The translations under genes and the position numbers were made by a program. From UBA2136 sp047635695 (GTDB lineage Bacteria; Pseudomonadota; Alphaproteobacteria; UBA2136): a stretch of DNA of 64,000 nt. This document shows, in pieces, positions 35,839 to 44,263 of this stretch. The stretch lies in contig JBLILN010000009.1 of assembly GCA_047635695.1 (NCBI GenBank), positions 1-64,000 of the forward strand, written 5' to 3'. The notes under the pieces are model-generated. The model did no database searches and was not told the origin of the DNA. It saw only the letters and a list, made by a program, of their open reading frames with translations. The stretch's first letter is position 1. The number at the start of each line of letters is the position of its first letter.

Positions 35839-35936
35839 TGTCTATGTATTTTGCAGTACCGCTGAGATACCATATAGAGTTTTATAGCGCTGGCTGTAAA
35901 TTATTGCTAAATTGACTTGTTGACAAATTATGTTAT

Positions 35937-35956
35937 TTGTAACAATAATCAAGTTA
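35937..35956 (+). promoter_or_regulatory. Shared 20 bp operator-like motif before umuD
   Basis: The pattern TAAC-N9-GTTA within TTGTAACAATAATCAAGTTA. Nearly the same sequence stands before umuC at 37659. It ends at the umuD start codon. It is not the classical LexA box of either alpha- or gammaproteobacteria. Confidence 0.5.
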
Positions 35957-36477
35957 TGGAAAAACACGGCGGAAAAAGAATAGGGGCAGGGCGCCCGAAG
36001 GGAACGGGGCAGTACGGCAGTGCAACCAAGGTTATGCGCGTGCCTGCAAGCAAGGTGGATGATGTGAAGGTGTTCCTTAATGATGGGTCGCAATATCAAA
36101 TCCCTCTACTTGAAAGTACTGTTTCAGCAGGAACACCGTTTGGAGTAACGGATCATATTGATCGTAAGCTTGACCTGAACGAATACCTCATACAGCACCC
36201 TGCGGCAACGTTCTTTGTGCGGGCGGCGGGTAAGTCAATGCTGAATGCAGGTATTGATGAAGGTGACATGCTTATTGTCGATAAAAGCCTTGAAGTCAAA
36301 AACGGTAAAATCATCATCGCCGCTATTAACGGAGAGCTTACAGTTAAGCGATATCAACGTTTTGGTGATAAGGTGACACTGATAGCCGAAAATGACGAAT
36401 TCGATGACATAAAACTAGGCGAAGGCGAAGAGCTAAACGTTTGGGGCGTTGTTACAAATATTATTAAAGGGGTTTGA
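35956..36477 (+). CDS. umuD: UmuD-type S24 peptidase, error-prone polymerase V subunit
   Basis: A 173-residue protein starting at ATG 35956. An N-terminal GGKRIGAGRPKG segment, seen in many non-enteric UmuD homologues, precedes the LexA-type S24 domain. The self-cleavage site is Ala58-Gly59 (SAGTP), and the catalytic dyad is Ser94 (GKSMLNAG) and Lys131 (ELTVKRY). After RecA-stimulated cleavage UmuD' joins UmuC as translesion polymerase V. umuC lies 1.2 kb downstream with an orphan gene between, while the two are normally adjacent. It is inside the tRNA-Pro island. Confidence 0.9.
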   Translation: MEKHGGKRIGAGRPKGTGQYGSATKVMRVPASKVDDVKVFLNDGSQYQIPLLESTVSAGTPFGVTDHIDRKLDLNEYLIQHPAATFFVRAAGKSMLNAGIDEGDMLIVDKSLEVKNGKIIIAAINGELTVKRYQRFGDKVTLIAENDEFDDIKLGEGEELNVWGVVTNIIKGV

Positions 36478-36593
36478 CCTCTTCAGTCACCAAACATTTT
36501 GTCCATAATTTATTAGTTCCCATGATTATTGTCAGTTTATTTCATAGCGAACTTGTTTAGTACCCTATAAGTTTATAACTAAGAGGGAAAAAT

Positions 36594-36956
36594 ATGACTA
36601 ATTTTAAGCAATTACAACGTGCACGTGAAGAATTAACACAAAATAGAGAATCCTTAGCCAATAAGGCACGGGAATCTGTACATGGGTACAAGGTTCTAAA
36701 AAGTAGGCCTAGGACTTTTTCAGATGGTATTGTGGATGATATAAAAAATCGTTTTCTAAATTATCGTAACGAAAGTGAATATAAAGCAGATAACTTTGTT
36801 TCTGGTTTCTTGGCTTCTGAGAGAAAATTTGATTTTTCAAAATTAGATAAAAATTTATCTGTCCAAGAAAAAGGTGAAGAAAAAGGTGAAGAAAAAGTTA
36901 GCATTACTTTTATTGAAGACCCTTCTGTAGAGGAGAGGGAAATCCTGAGAATTTAA
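36594..36956 (+). CDS. Orphan protein, N-terminal part of a probable frameshifted gene
   Basis: A 120-residue open frame with an excellent ribosome site (AAGAGGG). It is mostly helical and charged (LQRAREELTQNRESLANKA), with a duplicated KGEEKGEEK stretch. At about 36935 the alternative frame reads on smoothly (E-G-N-P-E-N-L-R-T-L-Q) into the 37043-37645 frame, and the present frame stops at 36956. The two probably form one gene of about 350 residues broken by a single-base shift near the run GAGAGGGAAAT. No family recognised. Confidence 0.6.
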   Translation: MTNFKQLQRAREELTQNRESLANKARESVHGYKVLKSRPRTFSDGIVDDIKNRFLNYRNESEYKADNFVSGFLASERKFDFSKLDKNLSVQEKGEEKGEEKVSITFIEDPSVEEREILRI

Positions 36957-37042
36957 GAACTCTTCAAGGGAAGTACGTAACAGCCCTCAAAGAAGAACAC
37001 TCAAACGAACAGGCTATTAATAGTGAAATACATAGCAAAGGC

Positions 37043-37645
37043 TTGGCCTCAGAGAGTCTTGTAACGACATTAGAAAAAGCAGACAAGCAATGCGGTGAAT
37101 ACCAGAAAACTCCGGAAGACAAATTAAGAAAAGCAACTCAATATGCTGTACATCAGATGGACTATGTAGATGATCCTAGCTTAATGGAAAAGGCAAAGCG
37201 AGCTATTGGACAACCCCATACAAAGAAAAATATGCCCACAGAAGTTATGTCAATGTTTGACGCTCAGTCGATTGATGAGTTTGATGTTTCTGATGAGTTT
37301 AAAGAGCAATTAAAATCTGAATTTGGTGACGATGCAAGGGCTGATACAATTAGTATTTTACAACAGAATCGCCTAGGGGAATTAAATGGATTTAAACAAG
37401 TTGCTAGGTCGTCCTTACGAAGTATAAGTGTAAATCATTCAGAGTATGTTGACCCTGCACAAGCACTACAATCTATTGTTGATATTGAAAAAATTGAAGA
37501 AACACGACCTTTAAACGAGGCACTTGAAGAGGGACCTCAAACTTTAGAAACAATGGTCGTTAGGGAAGAGCAAGAGCAAGCCCCTACTATTGACCATAGT
37601 TTGAGCCAGCAAATAGATAGAGATGATGATAATCCTACAATTTAA
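37043..37645 (+). CDS. Orphan protein, C-terminal part of a probable frameshifted gene
   Basis: A 200-residue frame that begins only with TTG (37043) and has no ribosome site. The same frame is open from 36917, so it is better read as the continuation of the 36594 frame. It is acidic and hydrophilic, with helical segments and a tail ending LSQQIDRDDDNPTI, and has no membrane segment. Long charged proteins without enzymes' motifs such as this are common in accessory DNA. It lies between umuD and umuC. Function unknown. Confidence 0.55.
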   Translation: MASESLVTTLEKADKQCGEYQKTPEDKLRKATQYAVHQMDYVDDPSLMEKAKRAIGQPHTKKNMPTEVMSMFDAQSIDEFDVSDEFKEQLKSEFGDDARADTISILQQNRLGELNGFKQVARSSLRSISVNHSEYVDPAQALQSIVDIEKIEETRPLNEALEEGPQTLETMVVREEQEQAPTIDHSLSQQIDRDDDNPTI

Positions 37646-37658
37646 GCTTAATTATTTA

Positions 37659-37678
37659 TTGTAACATTATTCAAGTTA
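37659..37678 (+). promoter_or_regulatory. Shared 20 bp operator-like motif before umuC
   Basis: TTGTAACATTATTCAAGTTA, matching the element before umuD at 17 or 18 of 20 positions, 15 bp before the umuC start codon. It contains TAAC-N9-GTTA. The repetition suggests a common regulator for both genes. Confidence 0.5.
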
Positions 37679-37693
37679 GGGTAACCTAACGTT

Positions 37694-38947
37694 ATGTACG
37701 CCCTAGTCGATTGTAACAACTTTTTTGTATCCTGTGAGCGGGTGTTTAGGCCAAGCCTGATCGGTCGCCCTGTGATTGTCCTGTCATCGAATGATGGCTG
37801 CGCTGTCGCACGTTCTAACGAAGCCAAGGCCTTGGGCATTGCCATGGGTGCGCCTCTGTTTAAAATGAAAAAGCTGGTGGCGGAACATGGCGTCGAATGT
37901 ATCAGCGGTAATTTGTCCTTTTATGGTGAAATGAGCCAGCGGGTGATGAGCGTCCTGCGGGATATGGCACCTTCTATTGAAGTTTATTCTATCGATGAAG
38001 CGTTCCTCGATTTATCGGGCATTCCCCATGATGAATTGAAGCCGCTATGTCAGCGTATTCGCAAACAGGTTGAACAGTGGACGGGTATTCCTGTTTCTAT
38101 CGGCATTGCGCCGACAAAAACCCTCGCCAAGGCTGCCTCTAACGTCGCTAAAAAACACCCCGAAGCAAACGGTGTTTATGATATATCTACATTCAAGGCG
38201 CAACGTGCCATTTTACAGCGTATGGATGTGGGAGATATATGGGGCATCGGCCGTGCAACGCGTGAAAAGTTTAATAACCTCGGTATGACATCGGCTTGGC
38301 ATTTACGTGAATGTGACGTGAACCATGTGCGAGATATATCGAATATCAACGTGCAAAAAACGGTGTTTGAGCTAAAAGGCACAAGGTGTTTTGAGATGGG
38401 CGAAGAACCAACGCATCGAAAGCAAATTATTAGCTCAAGCTCTTTTGGTAACGCTGTCACAGATATTAAGGATTTAAAGCAAGCGGTGGCGACATTCACA
38501 GCAAAAGCAGCAGAAAAATTACGGGCTGAAAAAACGCAGGCAAGGCAAATAACCGTGTATGCTAATACCAGCCCATTTAAAGGCAAGCAGTACGCAAACT
38601 CAACGCTGATAACGCTAAGCAACGCCACAAGCCATACAGGGCAGTTAACACAGGCGGCAATGCAAGGCATAGAACAAATATACAAAAGCGGTTACGACTT
38701 TAAAAAGGCGGGTGTATGCCTTGGGCAAATTTCACTAGAAGCCGAAGACCAAATGGATTTATTCAGCACAAACGACAACAAGCGTGGCGACAAACTCATG
38801 GCAGTATTTGATAGTATCAACAGCGTTATGGGCAAAAGCACAATTCGTTACGGCATTTCAAACCCCACAGGCAAGTGGAGCTCCCTTAGCCAGCTTAAAA
38901 GCCCTGCTTATACCAGTAAATGGGATGAATTGCTGGTTGTGGGGTGA
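37694..38947 (+). CDS. umuC: DNA polymerase V catalytic subunit UmuC
   Basis: A 417-residue Y-family polymerase. It begins MYALVDCNNFFVSCERVF (first catalytic Asp), has YSIDEAFLDLSG (second acidic pair), GIAPTKTLAKAASNVAKKH, DIWGIGRATREKF (helix-hairpin-helix) and the C-terminal UmuC-specific tail with SLEAEDQMDLFS, a likely beta-clamp-binding motif. It performs translesion synthesis with UmuD'. No strong ribosome site is seen. It carries its own copy of the operator-like motif, so it may be expressed apart from umuD. Confidence 0.96.
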   Translation: MYALVDCNNFFVSCERVFRPSLIGRPVIVLSSNDGCAVARSNEAKALGIAMGAPLFKMKKLVAEHGVECISGNLSFYGEMSQRVMSVLRDMAPSIEVYSIDEAFLDLSGIPHDELKPLCQRIRKQVEQWTGIPVSIGIAPTKTLAKAASNVAKKHPEANGVYDISTFKAQRAILQRMDVGDIWGIGRATREKFNNLGMTSAWHLRECDVNHVRDISNINVQKTVFELKGTRCFEMGEEPTHRKQIISSSSFGNAVTDIKDLKQAVATFTAKAAEKLRAEKTQARQITVYANTSPFKGKQYANSTLITLSNATSHTGQLTQAAMQGIEQIYKSGYDFKKAGVCLGQISLEAEDQMDLFSTNDNKRGDKLMAVFDSINSVMGKSTIRYGISNPTGKWSSLSQLKSPAYTSKWDELLVVG

Positions 38948-39017
38948 TAAATATTTAACATAGCCTACTTAAACTTAAACAATGTTGTTGTGTTCTGCGT
39001 CAGTAGAAGAAAAAGCA

Positions 39018-39920
39018 TTAAAGATGCGCAATAATACTGTTTAGGTGTGATATGACGGTTTCGCATCTAGATGATAATGGACGGTAACGAGAACTTATTC
39101 CTATCAATGGTTCCTTAACAAGTTTAGGTGGTTTAATAACATGTAATAAATCATTGTCAGGAAAGTGATCTAATGCGTTTCTCGGCAGTACTGTAAATCC
39201 CAGACCTTTTGAAACGGGAATTAGAATTTGAACCAGTTGGTTAACGTACCCTGATATAGGCATTTTTTTAATGTTAATGGCAGCTAGATCCTTTATCCCA
39301 CATTGAGAGAAATAAAGGGAAAGATATTGACATGCATCTGGGTGATTTATTAACCCTAAAGACATAAGCAAATCATCTAGGTTCTCGGTTGCGTCTATAT
39401 GTTCAATGCGGTTTGGAATAATTAGGCATATTTCTTCGTGGCCGAGTTTTTGACATTTAAATAGACGCTCATTTGGCTTGTCAGTCACAATGCCATAATC
39501 AAAATCACCTGCTTCTATGCCATCTAATATTTTTTGGTTGGGGCTGACTTCTAGGTGAATATGAAGCTTTGGATGCTTTTCTTGCAGTTTTAACATTTGC
39601 GGATATAAAAGCAGTGACAACGAACCTGAGCACGCAAATGTAAATCTACCCGAGAAGGGGCTATCTATTCTTAACGATTCCAGTAACAACGCTTCGTTTT
39701 CTATAGAATCTATGGCGTAGCTGTAAACCAAACGACCGTAATCAGTTAAATTTAAGTGCTTATTATCACGTATAATCAGAGTATGTCCGCAATATTCCTC
39801 AAGCTTTTTAAGGTGCTGGCTCACTCCAGGTTGGGTCATAAACAGCTTTCTTGCCGTTTCAGTAAAATGACCCGTTTCAACTAACTCTTTAAATGTATTC
39901 AACCAGACTGGATTTAACAT
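39018..39920 (-). CDS. LysR-family transcriptional regulator
   Basis: About 300 residues from ATG 39920. The N-terminal helix-turn-helix reads WLNTFKELVETGHFTETARK, LFMTQPGVSQHLKKLEEYCG and LTDYGRLVYSYA. The rest is a periplasmic-binding-protein-like effector domain. The open frame extends to 40046 but without a ribosome site. It is divergent from the VOC-to-Ohr genes with 130 bp between, the standard layout for a LysR activator and its targets. The inducer is probably an electrophile or aldehyde, by context only. Confidence 0.92.
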   Translation of the reverse strand: MLNPVWLNTFKELVETGHFTETARKLFMTQPGVSQHLKKLEEYCGHTLIIRDNKHLNLTDYGRLVYSYAIDSIENEALLLESLRIDSPFSGRFTFACSGSLSLLLYPQMLKLQEKHPKLHIHLEVSPNQKILDGIEAGDFDYGIVTDKPNERLFKCQKLGHEEICLIIPNRIEHIDATENLDDLLMSLGLINHPDACQYLSLYFSQCGIKDLAAINIKKMPISGYVNQLVQILIPVSKGLGFTVLPRNALDHFPDNDLLHVIKPPKLVKEPLIGISSRYRPLSSRCETVISHLNSIIAHL

Positions 39921-40050
39921 AGCTAAGTTATAACATATTTTTATTAAAACGATAAGAAATGATAATTTTTTATTTACACCGTTAATAGTTATATTACTTA
40001 ACAGAGATATAAAAGTCTTCCATTTAATAAAAAGCAAGGAGCACACAGGT

Positions 40051-40548
40051 ATGACAAAAACTTACCCCAGAACATTCTCACATATTGGAATTTCAGTGCC
40101 CGACGTAGAAAAAGCGGCCAAATTTTACAGTGAAGTTATGGGCTGGTATCACATTATGGAACCCACCGTCATTACCGAGGAGTCAAACACGCCAATAGGG
40201 CAAATGTGTATTGATGTGTTTGGGACTGGCTGGGGCTCATTTAAAATCGCTCATATGTCCACTGGAGATAAAATTGGTGTGGAAATGTTTGAGTTTGAAA
40301 ACAATGAAACGCCAAAAGATTTTGAATACTGGAAAACAAGTACTTTTCACTTTTGTGTTCAGGATCCCGATATTGAAGGATTGGTTGCGAAAATTGTAGA
40401 GCACGGGGGTAAGCAGCGGATGCCTATTCGTGAATATTACCCTGGAGAGAAACCCTACAAAATGTGCTATGTTGAAGATCCTTTTGGCCTTATCTTCGAG
40501 ATCTATTCACATAGCTATGAATTGACTTATTCACAGGGTGCGTACTAA
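40051..40548 (+). CDS. VOC family (glyoxalase I-like) protein
   Basis: A 165-residue single VOC protein, beginning SHIGISVPDVEKAAKFYSEVMGW with the metal-ligand His in the first beta strand. It ends with CYVEDPFGLIFEIYSHSYE, carrying the metal-ligand Glu. VOC members include lactoylglutathione lyase, dioxygenases and drug-binding proteins, and here aldehyde or electrophile processing is likely by context. Ribosome site AAGGAG upstream of ATG. It leads a plus-strand operon under the divergent LysR gene. Confidence 0.88.
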   Translation: MTKTYPRTFSHIGISVPDVEKAAKFYSEVMGWYHIMEPTVITEESNTPIGQMCIDVFGTGWGSFKIAHMSTGDKIGVEMFEFENNETPKDFEYWKTSTFHFCVQDPDIEGLVAKIVEHGGKQRMPIREYYPGEKPYKMCYVEDPFGLIFEIYSHSYELTYSQGAY

Positions 40549-40595
40549 GCTGTTAACAGGGCCAGGCAAATAGAACAAACAAGGATATAAAAGTA

Positions 40596-41291
40596 ATGAC
40601 AAATTTTAACGATAAAAAAATATTAATGGTAATTACCTCTCATGCAGACTTAGGTGATACAGGCGAAAAAACAGGGTTTTGGATAGAAGAATTTGCTGCG
40701 CCTTATTATGCTTTTGTTGATGCTGGCGTTCAGGTAACACTAGCATCCCCAGCAGGCGGACAACCTCCAATTGATCCAAAAAGTGAAATGGAAGATTTTC
40801 AAACTGAATCAACCAAACGCTTTGATACCGATACAGAAGCACTCGCGCTCGTTGCAAATACCCGTAAGTTAGCTGAAGTGAAATCATCAGATTATGATGC
40901 TGTATTTTATCCAGGAGGACATGGACCACTTTGGGACTTAACAGATAACACAGACTCAATTACGTTAATCGAAAGCTTTTTAGCTGAAAATAAGCCTATT
41001 GCTTCGGTATGTCATGCACCTTCAGCCTTCTTGAATATTAAAGATGCTGATGGCGAATATGTCGTTAAAGGTAAGGCAGTTACAGGTTTTACTAACACTG
41101 AAGAAGACGCCGTGCAGTTAACCGATATTGTACCTTTCTTATTAGAAGATGAACTCGTTAAGCGTGGTGGTGACTACCAAAAAGGTAATGATTGGAGTGC
41201 CTTTGCTCTCCAAGATGGTTTACTAATAACCGGCCAAAACCCCGCAAGTTCTGAACTAGTGGCAGAAAAACTATTAGCTTCAATTGCTTAA
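40596..41291 (+). CDS. DJ-1/PfpI family protein, Hsp31-like
   Basis: A 231-residue class I glutamine-amidotransferase-like protein. The conserved Glu is in GFWIEEFAAPYYAF (about 31), the nucleophile Cys139 in ASVCHAPSAF, and GGHGPLWDL is the typical loop. The Hsp31-like branch includes glutathione-independent glyoxalase III activity and chaperone/deglycase proposals. It is likely to detoxify methylglyoxal-type dicarbonyls in this cassette. Confidence 0.9.
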   Translation: MTNFNDKKILMVITSHADLGDTGEKTGFWIEEFAAPYYAFVDAGVQVTLASPAGGQPPIDPKSEMEDFQTESTKRFDTDTEALALVANTRKLAEVKSSDYDAVFYPGGHGPLWDLTDNTDSITLIESFLAENKPIASVCHAPSAFLNIKDADGEYVVKGKAVTGFTNTEEDAVQLTDIVPFLLEDELVKRGGDYQKGNDWSAFALQDGLLITGQNPASSELVAEKLLASIA

Positions 41292-41321
41292 TAATTATTA
41301 CGAAAAAAACCGGAGATCAAT

Positions 41322-42479
41322 ATGTTAAATTTTAGTTTTCAAAATACGACTCAAATCCACTTCGGTGAGGGTCAAATTAAAGCACTAAGCAAAGCAATAC
41401 CTAAAACGGCAAAAGTTTTAGTAACGTACGGTGGTGGTTCCATCAAATCGAATGGTGTTTATGATCAGGTTGCTGATGCCTTAAGTGAACATACCTGGTT
41501 TGAGTTTTCTGGTATTGAACCTAACCCTAGTTATGAAACGTTGATGAAGGCTCAAACTTTGATCAACGAGCATGACATCGACTTCCTATTGGCAGTGGGT
41601 GGCGGTTCAGTTGTTGATGGCACAAAATTTATCGCCGCAGCGGCATTATTTGAAGGGGATGACCCATGGGACTTCATTGCTAATGGCCAACCTATCAATC
41701 AGGCATTACCCATTGCTTGTGTATTAACATTGCCTGCAACGGGTTCAGAATCGAACTCTGGTGCGGTGGTTACGCGTGATGGCAACAAACTGCCGTTTAG
41801 AAGCCCGTTCGTGCAGCCTTTGTTTGCCGTACTTGATCCTTCGGTAACCTTGTCGTTATCTGATCGTCAAATCAGCAATGGTGTTGTAGATGCATTTGTT
41901 CATACCATGGAGCAATACCTAACTTATAACGTCAACGCTAAAGTACAGGATCGTTTCGCAGAAGGTTTATTGCAAACACTCATCGAAGAAGGGCCAAAAG
42001 CATTAGCGACTGAAACTAAAAATGATTTAGAGGTTCGTGGCAATGTTATGTGGGCAGCAACGATGGCTTTAAATGGCCTGATTGGTGCAGGCGTACCACA
42101 AGATTGGTCGACTCATATGATTGGTCATGAATTAACTGGTGCTTACGGAATTGATCATGCTCGTACCTTGTCGATCGTATTACCAGCCGTAATGAAAGTG
42201 TGTACTGAAGCAAAGAAAGAGAAGTTATTACAGTATGCGGAACGTGTTTGGCACCTAACTGAAGGTGATGAAGATTCACGCGTGAACCGTGCTATCGAAT
42301 TAACAGAAGGCTTCTTCAAAACTATGCAAGTACCTACGCGTCTTTCTGATGTCGACTTAGGTGAAACTGATATTGATGGTTTGATTGAGAAGCTAACTCA
42401 GCATGGCATGAGCCAGTTAGGGGAACATAGTGACATCACACCTAAAGTGAGTCGTCAAATATTAGAAACAGCACTGTAA
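41322..42479 (+). CDS. yqhD: Iron-containing alcohol dehydrogenase, YqhD-like
   Basis: A 385-residue group III metal-dependent alcohol dehydrogenase. Motifs are TYGGGSIKSNG, AVGGGSVVDGTKF (NADP region), and LPATGSESNSGAVVTRD. Metal ligands fall in NGVVDAFVHTMEQYL, GHELTGAYGIDHA and the following HA. This matches E. coli YqhD, an NADPH-dependent aldehyde reductase induced by lipid peroxidation aldehydes. The ribosome site is CCGGAGAT. Strict substrate identity is not determinable. Confidence 0.93.
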   Translation: MLNFSFQNTTQIHFGEGQIKALSKAIPKTAKVLVTYGGGSIKSNGVYDQVADALSEHTWFEFSGIEPNPSYETLMKAQTLINEHDIDFLLAVGGGSVVDGTKFIAAAALFEGDDPWDFIANGQPINQALPIACVLTLPATGSESNSGAVVTRDGNKLPFRSPFVQPLFAVLDPSVTLSLSDRQISNGVVDAFVHTMEQYLTYNVNAKVQDRFAEGLLQTLIEEGPKALATETKNDLEVRGNVMWAATMALNGLIGAGVPQDWSTHMIGHELTGAYGIDHARTLSIVLPAVMKVCTEAKKEKLLQYAERVWHLTEGDEDSRVNRAIELTEGFFKTMQVPTRLSDVDLGETDIDGLIEKLTQHGMSQLGEHSDITPKVSRQILETAL

Positions 42480-42520
42480 AAAGAATAACTGTAACGTAAA
42501 TAGAAAATGGAGAATAAAAT

Positions 42521-43573
42521 ATGACAATTTCTAATGTACAAAATAGTGAAAATAATCGCCAGTGGGTATTAGCATCTCGTCCCGTAGGCGCACCCACATC
42601 AACTGATTTTAAATTTGTTGAAAGTAACAAGCCAACAGCAAAAGAAGGTGAGCTTCTTTTACGCACTGTTTACTTATCCCTAGACCCCTATATGCGTGGG
42701 CGAATGAATGATACTAAATCATATGCCGAACCAGTCGCTATCAATGAAGTAATGGTCGGCGGAACGGTATCTTGTGTAGAAGTATCCAATCACCCAGATT
42801 ATGAAGTTGGTGAATGGGTTGTCTCCTTTTCTGGCTGGCAAGACTACTCAATATCTAATGGTGTTGGTTTATTGAAATTAGGTACAAAACCAGAAAAAGC
42901 TTCTTACGCCCTAGGCGTTATGGGTATGCCAGGTTTGACCGCTTATATGGGTTTGCTAGATATCGGACAGCCTAAAGCGGGTGAAACCGTTGTTGTTGCA
43001 GCAGCAACTGGAGCCGTTGGAAGCCTTGTTGGCCAAATTGCCAAACTACAAGGCTGTAATGTTGTTGGTATTGCTGGTGGCGAAAATAAATGTCGCTCAG
43101 CAGTGGAAGAACTAGGGTTTGATGCTTGTATCGATCATAAAGCGTCTGATTTTTCTGAGCAGTTAGCCAAAGCTTGTGATGCTGGTATCGATGTGTATTA
43201 TGAAAATGTCGGTGGAAAAGTATTTGATGCCGTATTGCCGTTGTTAAACCCATGTGCTCGAGTGCCATTGTGCGGTTTGATTTCACAATACAATGCGACT
43301 AGCTTACCAGAAGGTCCTGATCGTTTATCCATGCTGATGGGAACCTTGCTAACGAAGCGCATTAAAATGCAAGGCTTCATAGTTTTTGATGACTATGGCG
43401 ATCGTTATGACGAATTTAGCCAAGCTATGTCGCAGTGGTTAAAAGAAGGAAGAATTAGCTACCGCGAAGACTTAGTAGAAGGCTTAGAAAATAGTGTGGA
43501 ATCTTTTATTGGCTTATTAGAAGGTAAAAACTTTGGTAAATTAGTAATGCAGATTGGGCCAGACGAACTTTAA
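42521..43573 (+). CDS. NADP-dependent oxidoreductase, CurA/alkenal reductase-like MDR
   Basis: A 350-residue zinc-free MDR protein. It starts with the typical RQWVLASRPVGAPTSTDF and LYLSLDPYMRGRM-like stretch, and the nucleotide motif is AAATGAVGSLVGQIAK. The CurA/leukotriene B4 dehydrogenase group reduces the double bond of alpha,beta-unsaturated aldehydes and ketones. In this operon it would remove enals. It follows yqhD by 41 bp. Confidence 0.92.
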   Translation: MTISNVQNSENNRQWVLASRPVGAPTSTDFKFVESNKPTAKEGELLLRTVYLSLDPYMRGRMNDTKSYAEPVAINEVMVGGTVSCVEVSNHPDYEVGEWVVSFSGWQDYSISNGVGLLKLGTKPEKASYALGVMGMPGLTAYMGLLDIGQPKAGETVVVAAATGAVGSLVGQIAKLQGCNVVGIAGGENKCRSAVEELGFDACIDHKASDFSEQLAKACDAGIDVYYENVGGKVFDAVLPLLNPCARVPLCGLISQYNATSLPEGPDRLSMLMGTLLTKRIKMQGFIVFDDYGDRYDEFSQAMSQWLKEGRISYREDLVEGLENSVESFIGLLEGKNFGKLVMQIGPDEL

Positions 43574-43638
43574 ACACACAATGTTATTGAATTAAAAACG
43601 TAAATCATATTAACCAAAAATTATTTAAGGAATAAATT

Positions 43639-44064
43639 ATGAAAGCTATATATAGCGCATCAGCCACAACTACTGGAGGCCGTGAAGGCCAGTCTGCTTC
43701 TTCAGATGGAAATTTAAATATTACTCTTAGCACCCCAAAAGAACTTGGAGGCGCAGGCGGTGATGGGACTAATCCAGAACAGCTCTTCGCAGCGGGTTAT
43801 TCGGCTTGCTTTATCGGTGCCATGAAACATGTTGCCGGCGCGCAGAAAATAAAGTTACCTGAAGACCTAAGCATAACTTGCGTGGTTGGAATTGGTGAAA
43901 ATACCGAAGGCCCAGGATTCATGATTAGTGCTGATATGACTGTAAACTTTCCAGGAATGGATAATGATATTGCGACAAAATTGGTTGAAGATTCACATCA
44001 AGTTTGTCCTTATTCTAACGCGACTCGTGGCAATATTGAAGTAAATTTAACAGTGATTGTTTAA
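43639..44064 (+). CDS. ohr: Organic hydroperoxide resistance protein (Ohr/OsmC)
   Basis: A 141-residue OsmC-family peroxidase of the Ohr branch. The peroxidatic Cys57 is in GYSACFIGAM and the resolving Cys123 in HQVCPYSNATRGN. NPEQLFAAG is the conserved helix start. It reduces organic and fatty acid hydroperoxides using a lipoylated donor. Last full gene of the LysR cassette, with AAGGAAT upstream of ATG. No ohrR is nearby. Confidence 0.94.
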   Translation: MKAIYSASATTTGGREGQSASSDGNLNITLSTPKELGGAGGDGTNPEQLFAAGYSACFIGAMKHVAGAQKIKLPEDLSITCVVGIGENTEGPGFMISADMTVNFPGMDNDIATKLVEDSHQVCPYSNATRGNIEVNLTVIV

Positions 44065-44110
44065 GGCTGTCTCTACCCTATATTGTATGATGAGTTAAGG
44101 GAAAGGAGCA

Positions 44111-44263
44111 ATGAAATCACTAACTATTATGGTGTTTAAATTCTATAACCCCTTGTTAATGATTAACAACCTTATTCTTAAAGGTTACTTTGCTCAACCA
44201 TTTTATAAAAATCTTAACCCACTGTGTAATAATATTTATCTAATAACAAACCCGTCATTTTGA
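44111..44263 (+). CDS. Short ORF crossing the right repeat boundary
   Basis: A 50-codon frame starting ATG at 44111 after an excellent ribosome site (AAAGGAG). It encodes a basic, hydrophobic peptide starting MKSLTIMVFKFYN. Its second half (from 44197) lies inside the right copy of the 112 bp repeat and it stops in the terminator stem. It may be the remaining 5' end of a cassette gene cut at the junction, or a real small peptide. Homology cannot be judged by eye. Confidence 0.35.
   Translation: MKSLTIMVFKFYNPLLMINNLILKGYFAQPFYKNLNPLCNNIYLITNPSF

Noticed and set aside
35917..35955. Upstream start for umuD at 35917
   Set aside because: It would run across the operator-like motif and has no ribosome site; the residues added are not typical of UmuD.
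36911..37042. Programmed -1 frameshift signal in the island orphan gene
   Set aside because: No clear X-XXY-YYZ slippery heptamer with a downstream pseudoknot is seen, so a simple mutation is more likely.
39921..40046. N-terminal extension of the LysR protein to 40046
   Set aside because: The extra 42 residues precede a complete helix-turn-helix and lie in the divergent promoter region.
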